64,000 bases of DNA from Cardinalis cardinalis (lineage: Eukaryota; Chordata; Aves; Passeriformes; Cardinalidae), in contig JACDOX010000031.1 in assembly GCA_014549065.1 (NCBI GenBank), positions 1,302,001 to 1,366,000 on the forward strand. The letters are read 5' to 3'. Below the pieces are notes generated by a model. The model searched no databases. It had not been told where the DNA came from and saw only the letters and a list, made by a program, of their open reading frames with translations. This document shows positions 50,801-61,952 of this stretch, one piece after another (within the stretch, counting starts at the first letter, position 1; each line of letters opens with the position of its first letter). Made by a program: the position numbers and the translations under genes.

Positions 50801-53800
50801 GTGAAAATCACATAAACATTCCACATATGAAATATTATTCATCAGGGCAAAACCCTCCAAGGGTTTCAAAGATGACAATGGTGTCATGAAACCCTTTTTT
50901 GAAAGAGGAAAAATTTATTCCACTGCTAAGATTGATTCTGTCGCTATGTAGCAGGCAGTGTGACGAGGCAGAGAATGAACATAATTGAGAAGAGAATTAG
51001 CAAACCTTAAATATCTGCTGCTGCAATATCATTACCCATAAACTTGCCCTTTTTCCACCCTCTTTTCCCCAAAGACTGACATCCCATAACTGCAGTGAAA
51101 AAGAATGTGTTCTTTCGAACAGCTAAATCAACAAGGTCTCACATGAGTAGTGTTGAGTGGTGTGGTTGAATGATTTCATGAAAAACTAATCAAGTATTCA
51201 TCATTGAGATCAAACACTTCCCAAGTAATTATTATCAAAACCAATTTGATAAGACCTGAAGAAGCNGCATTGCTGATCTAATCAGAAGTAGAACAGAAAT
51301 AGTTCTCTCAGCTTTTTATAATGTTCAGGTATGAAAGCACAAAAATGTAATTGTATTTTATAATTAAAGATAAGAAAGCTGTCATACTGTAATCAATTAT
51401 TTCAGATCAATCATAATTTTATTTCTTCTGGTTATTTTATAAGAACACTCATTTACAAATGGACTTTTTCATATATATATGTAATGTAATATGTGGAACA
51501 GAAATGCATTAGGAACTATCTAGTTTAAAGCTTTCATTTAAAAAAGAAAGGATAACGTAACTATAATGACTAACAGAACTGCTAAGTCCATATTTGCATT
51601 TTTTTTCTGCATAATAGTGATTTCTTTTCATATTAAAATTTAAATACAGAATATTTTTGAAAATTAAAATTATTATTTGCAGTCTCAGTAAGCTTATATT
51701 TTTAAGGTGTCTTTACTGGTTAAATTCTCAAGCATAATGTACAAATTTTAGGAATTTNAAAGTATTTTGCATGTGTTTCAAACAGCCAAAGTAGAAATTG
51801 CAATANCCCAGTCAGTTTTCAGGAATGTATCTATCTAGTCATTATTTTCAAGCAAGGGCCAAAACACATTTGAGATGGCACAATACATCATAGTGCCATT
51901 ACCCTGGTGGATTTTGACAATATAGAATTTCAAATGGATGATATGGGAAAAAAAATCCCCATCCTAATAGGCTGATTTGCTTAATAATACCAGGCTGGAA
52001 TCCCTGTACCACTTGCATAAATCTTAATTGACCCTAATTTTAATGGCTTTATTAGTTTTAGTTCTAAGACTATTTGATTTCTCAGAAGTATTTTTCCATG
52101 CAGATTACTGAGTCATATCTGGGTGACAAAAGTTCCTAGAAAAGTGGCCTTTCTTCAGAGTCTCATTTCTTGGATAGTATCTTAAAACCTCATTTCACAG
52201 ATTATTTTGTGAATGTTTGAACTAATATGAGCATATGAATGTGATTGCATTTTTGGGTTTTTTTTTATTAATTGATGGATAAAATGTCAGTATTTTAAAA
52301 TAGCTTCCTAATATGTAAATAAAAGTCTGAATGAAAATGAACCATGCTTCTTAAACTTAAATTCATCAGTTTAATGGGGTTTTTTTGAGGGCTTATTCAC
52401 ACTGGCTNTGGTCAGGTAAATATGTCTGTTTACAGAGAGACTAATAAAAATTAATCAGAATGGAGGAATCTGCTCCAGCCTAAAAGTTAGTGTTACCTGC
52501 TGGGGAACTGTGCTATTTCTACACTAATCTTAAAATTATAANAACAGCAACAGTTGTTTTCCCACAGACTTATCAGTGGAAAAATCCTATGTATTCAGTA
52601 GTCAGAAATTCCTATTTTGTTTTCACNGAAAGATTTTAGGGATCTCCATAGAAAACAAGGGCCTAAATGTGGTTCAATTTTAGTTTAAGCATTTAATTTT
52701 AAGACTGAAAAATGAAAGGAAGGACATTTTGTTTCAACAGCAAAACTATATCTTTATCAAAGTGAAATTCTCTACAGCTCTTAAAAAAAATCTGGGAAAT
52801 CGGCATCTTCTAGTCAGATTGTTATGCTGATTATCACTGATGACAAACATCAGTGACTCATTCACTTGAAAGATAAATCTTACCAGCTTTGCTCTTAACA
52901 GGAAAGTTCTACAACCAGAAAATTCTCCTGATACAAACTGGTGCCTTTTTGTTTCATACAACCAGCGCAACCATTTCTTACAGTCTGATCCAACAAAAAA
53001 CATATTCTGNTTTTCAGCACCACATAAAAAAAAGAACTGCTACTTTCTACAGTGTTGTACAAAACAAATCCTTAGCTATCAAAGCTATTTGTATACTATG
53101 TAGTTATTTCAAGAAGCCAAAGAATTTTTTACTTCATAGACTGCCAGCTGCCTTGACTGTAAATGTATTCTATAAGCCCCATTGCTATAGTTTGAGCCTT
53201 AGATGATTTCTAGCTGCAGATTTAAGCATTCCTTCACCTCTACAAGCAAGGATCGCTGTGCATGTTGAGGACCTTTTTTACACCAAACACAGAGGCTAAT
53301 ATTTGTTTTTGAAACCATAAAATACTGGTATAACAAGAAAATGCTTTAAAAAGTGAAACAAAAGCAGTAGACCTGAATTCTGCAGACTTCATTTGCAACG
53401 AGTAGCTCTTTATTTGTAGACAGTTGGTCAGGTTACTCGACAGGTTATGAGTACAATAACATGAGGTGACCCAATACTATTTTCTTAAAGTTGCTTACTG
53501 CATTCGTGGTTGCACATTGAACATCTGATGTGTGGAAGACTTCTGCCATTAATACATGAAAGAGAGCACAACTTTCCTTTACTAGGAGACATTTTATAAT
53601 ATGTCCTCTCTTTCCTTAATTGTTGCCATACCTTTGATGATACCTGGCTTTCTCTAATGACTATAAATACCATAATAATATTTTAGTCAAGTGAAAAGCC
53701 ACACTTTACTNTTCACCAAAGTCCTTTTGAACAATATCAGTGACATGGAGTCTTTATTGGCAGAAATTGAAAGGAGAGACCTAAGACNGTGTGTAGCCAG

Positions 53801-55439
53801 AAAACAGAACTTCACCTTAACGCATTTATGGTCCTCTGTCATTTCTAAGAGCCCACTCAAGAGCTNCCCTGAGATTTACCAACAGCATCTCTCTGCCCTG
53901 CCACATGAGAGTGACCATCAGTTTGTGACATTCTAGCAAGACAAAATCCTCTACATGTGACCAAGGGTATCTCCAACCTGAAGTAATTAGAAAGGATTCT
54001 GACTCTGAGCAGCATATTGTATGTTATGCTGTGTGCAAGACCTGCAGCCATGGGAAATAGACAAATCCAGTAAGACGTCTAGGGAGTTTGTGCAGATCAT
54101 GCACATTGACATACTCCTTCACCTCTATTCAAAGGTTTCTGACCACATGAAGGAGATCAGACCATTATTTGCTTTATCTGAACAAATACTTTTTTTTTTA
54201 AGTACCCGTGGAAATTCTTGAGAAATTTCCCAGAACCTCCTGAAAGCCATGGAAAGCAATGGTAAAACTCCTATTGTATTCAGCGGTAGTTCTCGGAAAG
54301 AAGAAAAGCTTGTGGCCCTTCTGTCTGCTTCACATCAAATTCCTATCAATTTTGTCTAATATCTTCAGCTGCAGCAGGAGAACTAGATGAGGTCTGGCAG
54401 AAAAGACTCTGCAGTAAATTCCCTCTGCCAAGCATTGCCTCTGTGAAACTCAACAAATCACATCACTTGGCTGCCTGCTAATTTCCTTTTACTCTACCTC
54501 TGCAGAGGACAGAATAACTATTCCTGTCTCCCACTTTTGCTTGCTATGTTTGCCTAGATATCCTTTCTTTAGATGACAAACTATTTTTGCATTGTGTCAA
54601 TGTGCTCAGGTTGAGTTAGATGCAGTAGTTTCTGGAGAGACTGGAGGTAGGTGCCTTAACTAAACAACCCTCCAGACTACACTGACTCCATCAAATGCCA
54701 TTGGAGACATGTTAAGGAGCTCTAGATGCCTTCTTAGTCTGACAGCTGTCAGGTAGGATCTTCAAGAGATCCTTCTCTTTCTTCAGTAGCAGCTGGAGTA
54801 CAACTGACACACCTTATGGTACTTGAAATGGCACAAGCTGCCTGTGCAGGGAGACAGTTGCATCTAATTTTAGATCATTACTGACTAAAGTGGAGTGAAA
54901 TGTAGCTTGTGTGCTGAGTGGTACATGCAGATCTAAATGTAGGTGCCTGAATCCTGACCCANAACTTGCTGTTGGTCTGTCTTGCTGTCTTCAAGAGTCT
55001 GGGATTGATGTGATGTTACAGAAGGGCAGTGGTCTCCAATAGGTCNGGTGTCACAGCTGCTAGCTTCATACAGAAGTGATGGGCATCACTGGACAATCTC
55101 AAAAGTCACATGATATAAAGTCTAGGAAATGGAATATGCTTTTTTTTGTGACACACTCCAAACCTGACATGTCAGCTATGGCATGCTGAAAAGTTAATCC
55201 CCTCAAATGCTAGAATATTTTCGGCCAAGATTCATTGTAATTTTTTGTTTGCTGTACATTTAGGTTTTTGATACAGTCCTATATATCAATGGAAATATTG
55301 TCAAGCCACTCTCTGAGGAAGACTGCAATTGCTATTAGAGTNATATTCTTCTTTTAAATTGGACTTTTACACTTTCCACATTATTTCCTGTAAATTATCT
55401 ACAGAGTCAAATGCTTTTGGAACATACACTAGCAGAAAT
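47856..55439. other. Unique AT-rich DNA, no gene seen
   Basis: About 7.6 kb with no recognised transposon and no supportable exon. The longest frame (105 codons, 52889-53206 plus) is lysine-, serine- and asparagine-rich and unrecognised. The stretch 50940-51300 is non-repetitive and moderately complex but carries no specific signal. Confidence 0.6.
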
Positions 55440-56921
55440 TGGGATTAATGTTCATAAATCCATGGGACCAGATGGGATCCATCCCAGGGTGATGAGGGAG
55501 CTGGCAGATGAGCTTGAAAAGCCACTCTCCATCATTTACCAACAGTCCTGGCTCACTGGTGAGGTTCCAGATGGCTGGAAGCTGGCCAATGTGACACCCA
55601 TTCACAAAAATGGTGGGAAGGAGGATCCTACTAATTATAGGGCCATTAGCCTGACCTCTATACCAGGTAAGTTTATGGAACTGTTTATTTTGAGTGTTAT
55701 CACACAGTACTTATAGGATGGCCAGGGTATCAGACTCAGCTAACATAGGTTTAGGAGGGGTAGGTCATGTTTGACCAACCTGATCTCCTTTTATGATCNG
55801 GTGACCCACCTGGTAGATGCAACCCATCTGGTGGGTGTTGTGTACCTGGACTTCAGCAAGACCTTTGACATTGTCTCCCACAGCACACTCCTGGAAAAGC
55901 TGGCNGCCCATGNCTTGGACAGGAGCACTCTGTGCTGAGCTCAGAACTGGCTGCATGGCCAGNNCCAGAGTGGTGGTGAATGGTGCTGCATCCAGCTGGA
56001 GCCAGTCACCAGTGNTGTCCCTCGGGAGTCTGTGCTGGGGCCAGTTCTGTTTAATATTTTTATTGATGGCATGGATGAGGGGATTGAGTGTTTAATCAGT
56101 AAATTTGGGGATGACACTAAGCTGGGATTGTGTGTTGNTCTGTTGGAATGTAGGNGGGCTCTGCACAGAGGCCTGGGATGCTTGGATGGATGGGCAGAGT
56201 CCAATAAGAGGAAGTTTANCAAGTCCAAGTGCCGAGTCCTGCACTTTGGCCACAATAACCCCCTGCANCGTNATANGCTGGGGANGNTGTGGCTGGACAG
56301 TGCTCAGGAGGAAAGGGACCCGGGGGTGCTGGTTGACAGTCNGCTGAACATGAGCCAGCAGTGTNCCCAGGTGGCCAAGAAGGCCAATGGCATNCTGGCC
56401 ANTATCAGGAATGGTGTGGCCAGCAGGAGCAGGGAGGTCATTCTTCCCCNGTACTNGGCACTGGTGAGGCCATGCCTTGAGTGCTGTGTCCAGTTCTGGG
56501 CTCCTCAGTTTGGGAAGGACGTTGAGATGCTAGAGCATGTTCAGAGGAGGCAACNAAGCTGGTGAGGGGCTTGGAACACAAGGAGGAATAAATGGAGNTC
56601 CTGTGAGGAACGACTGAGGGAGCTGGGGTGTTTAGCCTGGAGAAAAGGAGACTCAGGGGTGACCTTATCACTCTCTACAACTCCCTGAAATGTGGCTGTA
56701 GTCAGGTGGGGACTGGTCTCTTTCTCCAGGCAGCAACTGACAGAACNAGAGGTCACAGTCTCAAGCTGTGTCAAGGGAAATATCGGTTGGATATTAGGAA
56801 AAAGTTTTNCATGGAAAGAGTGATAAAGTACTGGAATAGTCTGCCCAGGGAGGTGGTGGAGTCACCATNCCTGGATGTGTTTAAAAAAAGATTGGATGTG
56901 GCACTTGGTGCTATAATATAA
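55440..56921 (+). pseudogene. CR1 reverse transcriptase, broken
   Basis: The LINE enzyme copies CR1 RNA into DNA at the target site. Visible blocks are the finger region 'SMGPDGIHPRVMRELADELE' from about 55457, 'WKLANVTPIHK' and 'NYRAISLTSIPGK', then 'VVYLDFSKTFD' (first catalytic aspartate, about 55840-55872). These are followed by 'LGPVLFNIFIDGMDEGI' (56035) and the catalytic box at 56104-56115, which reads F-G-D-D instead of the usual F/Y-A-D-D. The thumb ('VLHFGHNN', 'QVAKKANG', 'GVASRSREVI') and C-terminus ('FSLEKRRLRGDLITLYN', 'RLDIRKKF', 'YWNSLPREVVESP') follow. Breaks seen are stops at 55714, 55741 and 55936, a 2-base loss near 55968, a 1-base loss near 55995 that restores the frame, and another shift near 56555. 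Non-functional; the N-terminal endonuclease is absent. Confidence 0.93.
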
Positions 56922-56991
56922 ATGAGGTGTTAGAGCATCGGTTGCAGGTCTCTTCCAAATTAATGATTCTGTGATTTTGTGGTTCTGTAAT
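55440..56991 (+). mobile_element. CR1 LINE, 5'-truncated, sense, longest copy
   Basis: The insertion starts within the reverse-transcriptase ORF at 'catgggaccagatggg' and continues through the palm, thumb and C-terminus into the 3' UTR (gtctcttccaaattaatg). It ends in the characteristic tail built on ATTCTGTG (attctgtgattttgtggttc, 56967 on). The endonuclease half, ORF1 and 5' UTR are missing, the usual result of incomplete reverse transcription. Divergence from the family is modest, so this is one of the younger copies here. Single Ns are far denser (about 25 in 1.1 kb) than in flanking unique DNA. No clear target duplication, as expected for CR1. Confidence 0.96.
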
Positions 56992-57390
56992 GATTCCCTG
57001 GTTTAACATGGTTCTTACTAACAAGTGAAGACAAAAAAAAACTGACAAAAATGTAATTTCCTTACATTTCCTGAATTACATTAAATTAGAAAATCAAATC
57101 AATATGTTAGCATGCTGGCTGGTGGTTTGTTGATAGAGCAAAATGTTAACTTTTGGGTGTAGGCTTGAAGAGCATTTTTGAGCAAATATCTGTATGAAGT
57201 CACTAAAATATCTGGATACAATAAGAACACACATACAGAGCCCTTGTCCTTACTCAAAAATAAACATAACCCTCCTCAATGCTTCAGCTGAGTCTTAAAC
57301 ATGTTACAAGTACTGCTGAGCATGGACCTTCTACTCACCACTAATCCTAAATGCTGGTTTTGACCTGCAGTTGTTTGAAAAAAATGTAGT

Positions 57391-57435
57391 TATGGTATAG
57401 TATCTGTGTTTTCTTAACACAGATACTATACCATA
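57391..57435. repeat. Perfect 20-bp-arm inverted repeat with 5-base loop
   Basis: Bases 57391-57410 are the exact reverse complement of 57416-57435, separated by ttctt. A 13-base word (ctgtgttttctta) from the left arm and loop recurs as a direct repeat at about 57442-57454, just outside the right arm. This pattern fits a template-switch event that copied a local segment in inverted orientation. The hairpin has no mismatches, unlike most microRNA precursors, and is too short for a typical one. Confidence 0.95.
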
Positions 57436-60400
57436 GTATAACTGTGTTTTCTTAGCTGCCAAAGCACTGTTCTTCTGTGCAGTCAGGCTGCATTACTAAG
57501 AACATGTAAAGANGAGCTTGGTCTATAGGGAAGAACTACAAGAGAAGGCAAGGCAAACAATGCAAAGAAGATTTGAGATTGCAAGAATGAATCTGTGGGA
57601 TGAGTAAAGAAGGCTCTGCAAGAAAATCATAAAAGAGGTGAAAAAGAAGTTAAAGAATAGAAAAATAACAGCACTCCCTAAAGGAGGCAAACACAGAAAA
57701 AATGGTTTTGGAGAAAATGTTAAGTGANATGGTGAAGAGACAGCTGCAAAAGACAAAGAAAATGAAGAGTGGATCAAAAAATTCCTCAGAGAGGGGTGTA
57801 GGTAGAGAGGAGGAAGAAAAAAATGTCTTTATATGAAACACTTTTCCTAGTAAATAGAGTTGGTTAATGACTTTTGTACCCAAGAAATCTTTTTTTTTTT
57901 TTTGGTAAGCATTGTAGGCATTATCTTTTGTTTCCTCAAAACCTGAGACTTGACTGATAGCTGTATGCAAATGGCATAGGTTTTATATCAAATCATGTTG
58001 CCTGGTATTAAAAATATATCTGACTGACTTAAAATACAGTTTCAAAAAAAATTGTTACTNAAGCTTTTGAATAAAACCAAGTTTTAAAATGATCAACTGG
58101 TTTAAAATGACAGTTAAAGCCAAAGTAAAAACACCAGTAACAAACAGCATATTAAGTTTAACTGACATACGTTTCTTCAGAGCTCAATTAAATGCAAACA
58201 AGTTTCAACTTTTTTTTTAACTTTTCCTTCCAAAAATTATGGTTTTCTGCAGCCTATTACTCCCTAGCTCACAGAAATACTGGTAGTTTCCCAAATGTTT
58301 TCTATTACATTACAGAATAAATTGCTGTTTGCCTTCTTTGCAAGGTAGAAAATATATGCAAGGCAGAAGGAACTGCTTTCTAATGGTCTATCAATTTTCT
58401 TTAAAATATAGATAGGATAGATGCATAGTGGATGGATAAATAAGTAGACTCAGCACCATCACATGACTCCAGGAACTGAATCTTAAACTTCTGCACCCTT
58501 TTCAGACCACAGCTGGGTCACGCTAACAATAGTTTTNCTTTCATTAAGAGAATATCAATGATACTTGCCCATTCAGGTAGCACTAGATATTGCTTAAAAA
58601 ACCTACTTTTTCTCAAATTTCTTTTCTTAAAAGAAATGTAAAGCTCAAGAACTTTTAAGAATACATGGATGTAGAAAAACATTGTGCATCAAACTATTTT
58701 TGCCTCCTTTCCTTAAGATCATAAACATTCGGAAGAATCCATAATTTCTGTGTGTGGAATAAGGGCAGAAGTGGAAAATTTCCAGCAGAAATCTAGTCCT
58801 GCATAATACTCAGCATGTGAGGAAGAGTTTTCTCAGTATTAGCCTTTTGTTAGTCACAATTTCAGAGTCTTATCCAGACTTTTGGTCTCTGTTTTGCCTC
58901 ATGTGTAACACTGCTCTTGCCCCTGTGGGTGAGAAAATATCAGGAGACAGGAGCCTGGCCTACAAATGCTCTGTGTAACTTGCAGCCTCTATAGGACCTT
59001 GAGTGTCTGTCAATGAGCCTGCAGGAAAGATACTTAAAATCACCAATAAATGCATTAANTTAGCTAGTTTTATGGACAATTTTAGCATGCTTTAGCCTGG
59101 CATTTAAANATCTAAACTTAGCCATTATGGTCCAGTATGTTCAATATTGTCAAGCTGCCTACCTGACACAGATTTTAATATGCTTTTCTAAGCACCTCNA
59201 TGACCTGAGTACTGCAAGGAGGTGGTTGTGGTATCAGAGATCTCACACCAAACAATGGGAAGGCAGTGCACACATGAAACCAAACACAGCTCAAATAAGG
59301 ATGCAACTGCACACAGATGAATGCAGTGGACGTACATCACATCTCCCATGGAGCAGTGCCCCCTTTGCTGAATGATTAAGAGCTCTGTTCTTGTGCATGG
59401 TGATAAGCCTGATACTGCTGCTGTTACCTTTCACATGTAATTTAATGCTGGCANGCGTTTTTCTAATTATTAATTGGAAAAATACGTAGCCCGAAAGAAT
59501 ATGAATAAATCAGATTTATTGCATAGTATAGCACAAAGACTTCAGCGAAAGTGCAGCAGAGTTAACCAGATCTGATGATCTTTTTTATACATCTGTAGGA
59601 TTCCTAATAGCAAAACGAAGCCCCAGACTCACTCCTCCGTGGAAAGGAAATCAGCTGAGAACCTGTTCCTAGTGTAAGCCTGGTGCACTAATTGTGAATC
59701 ATTTTGAGAAGCTGCTCATTGACAGCTTCATGCTGGGAAGTCTAAATTACTCTGTCCCACTTTTCTCAGAGGGAGAGAATCATTTGTGTAGGTCTTTCTA
59801 CAGCTTGAATCTCAGCCTCCACAAAACCAGATGTGCTAAGTAAGGCAGCAGCATTTAGGAGCCTAATGAATGTGCATACACAAGTATGAAGACACACTTG
59901 TAAGCTGGCACTGGTAAGGAAGAGTACATTATTCAATGTATCCTCTTTGAAAAAAAATCAATAAAATTCATATACAGTATGCTCATTGTAAAACGACAAG
60001 TGCTGCATTTAATACTCACTGACGTGACACTTAACAAACAGTCTTGAACTGAGATCTATTTGCATTTGATTTCTGTCACAGCTTGACAAAAAAGTCTGTT
60101 GCTTTCATCTGCTTTTTCTTTTTAATACTTCTAACCAAAGATGCATAGGTGTACCTTGCAGGCAGAATAAAAAGCAAAGTGCCCTCTAAAGGGGTCTCAA
60201 ACCCTTTTCACTAAATGTTTATAATATATCCCAGTGTTCAATCACTTTCTCAGCCCAGCAGAAATAATAAAGAATATTTTTAAGAGCTACTGAATATTTG
60301 GTGAATTTTAATTAAATATACATGTACAAAAGGGCAGGAAATGCAGAACTGTCCTAGCCTTGAATGAGGGAATAGTCTCCTAGTAGAATCTCACAGAACA

Positions 60401-61532
60401 TTGAAGTGGGGGCGAGAAAGGATCGCACAACAAGAACAGAAGGAACCCCAAAAGACTAACAGAGACAAGTTTGTCTCAAGGAGATTTGAGATCTTCTGAA
60501 CTCACCCTGTGACCAATCCCACACATCTCAGGCATAAAAATAGGAAGTTTTTCCATATAGCAATACCTTTACAGACCTGCAGCAGATCCACAGTACATTG
60601 CATGAGGGCAAACACTTTTAATAGATTCTAACATGTCTGCGAAAATATGATTGAAGATTTGACCCTTAGGTTTTGCGATTAATATTTAAGTCATGAATGT
60701 TTCCATAATTCTGGTGACTCAGAAAAATGTGAAATGTTTAAAGCACCTGCATTAATTTCTCTCATGCCAAGGTGCAGTCACAATAGATACTTCACGGGAA
60801 TCCAATTTATGTAGGAACTTTATTTTCACCTACTTATTTCCAGAGATACCATCATTTTGGTTGAAGTGTGTGTCCTGATTCCTTTTCCTCTTTTGCTCAG
60901 CAGGAGTCCTGCCATTTCCTTGGGATGTGAACCTTTCAGGGGGTCTCTGATGACTCAGAATATGTACTGATCACACTTAATTCCTCTCCAAGCACAGTTC
61001 AAGAACAATTTAATTGAAACCTCAGTGAAAATACCAGAGAGAAGTAACATCGGTGCCCTCCCCGTGATGACATTGTTACTGCAGCAGTTCCTGAGAAAAT
61101 GAAATCCTGACTTCCAGATACCACTCACTTTGACTGGGTTACCATTCAATAGCTCCTAACACCCAGAAAACCACTCCTGTCAGGCTGGCAGTGCATAGAG
61201 TGTGTCTAAAACCTGCCCTCTCTAGGCTGCAGCATCAGGACTGCACAAACCTCCAGGCCCTCTGGTTAGGTGAGTCACTGTTTCCTCCTCCTTTTCCAAA
61301 TATCTTTTCTTAAGATCTGGAAATGTCATAGAAATTATTGATACAGCCTTGATTCAGATAGTAAATTCCAAAACAGAAATGCATTTCCAGAAAAAATGAA
61401 AAGAGGGATAAAGGACATAATCAGAGAAAGGATAGCTGTGATTTCAAATCCTTTGTGGCAGCTCTGGGAACTACCAATCTCTGAATGAGCTTCCTGCACT
61501 AGCATGATAGTATGTCAATTTTCAGGAAAAAT

Positions 61533-61566
61533 GAGAGAGAGAGAGAGAGAGGAGAGAGAGGAGAGA
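61533..61566. repeat. (GA)n / (GGAGA)n microsatellite
   Basis: About nine GA units pass into interrupted ggagagag units. Purine-only over more than 40 bases; capable of triplex formation and probably length-variable. Confidence 0.93.
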
Positions 61567-61619
61567 AAGAAAAGGATTGGTCTTTTCTGTGTAGAAAAGG
61601 GGAGTCTCTGAGGGAATTT

Positions 61620-61952
61620 AATCACAGTATAACAGTATTTACAGGATGGTTGCAAAGAGGACAGAGTGTCTCTCTTCACAAGGAGCCACATGGAGCAGAC
61701 AAGGGGCAGTGGGTAGAAATTGCACTGGTAAAAATTTCATCTTGACATAAGAAAGAAATGTTTAAAGTAAGATCAGTCAGTTGCTGGAATAACACTTCAA
61801 GGGATGTGGTAGTGTCTGCAAGTTTTCAAGATGGAATGGCACAGGCTGCTAGACAATGCCATCTAGTCTCCCTTTCCCACGGAAATTTGGACCAGATTAT
61901 TTTTGGAAGTTCCCCAGAAAGTAGGCTTTTCTGTGATTATATGATCGTTTAT
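61620..61952 (+). mobile_element. CR1 LINE 3' fragment, sense, old
   Basis: The order of words matches a CR1 3' end: 'gtatttacaggatggttgca' and 'gaggacagagtgtctctctt' (the end of the C-terminal domain), 'gacaaggggcagtgggtaga', 'atttcatcttgacataagaa', 'gctggaataacacttcaagg' and 'cagattatttttggaagttc' (the 'gatgatctc..aggttcc' region). It ends with the decayed tail ttctgtgattatatgatc. Substitutions are frequent, making this one of the older copies in the window. It lies directly after the GA microsatellite. Subfamily not assigned. Confidence 0.82.

Larger units (their letters stand above)
56992..61619. other. Unique AT-rich DNA, no gene seen
   Basis: About 4.6 kb with no gene. It holds the strong hairpin at 57391-57435, a purine-rich stretch at 57530-57835, a T-run at 57891-57903 and a (GA)n run at 61533. 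The area 59500-59700 contains 'gaataaatcagatttattgc' and resembles an inverted LTR poly(A) region only vaguely. Confidence 0.6.

Noticed and set aside
57391..57435. microRNA precursor
   Set aside because: The arms are perfectly paired and short with a 5-base loop, no flanking lower stem is seen, and the direct repeat beside it explains the structure as a replication error.
59500..59700. Inverted LTR based on gaataaatcagatttattgc
   Set aside because: No terminal inverted repeats, no paired end and no familiar LTR words around it.
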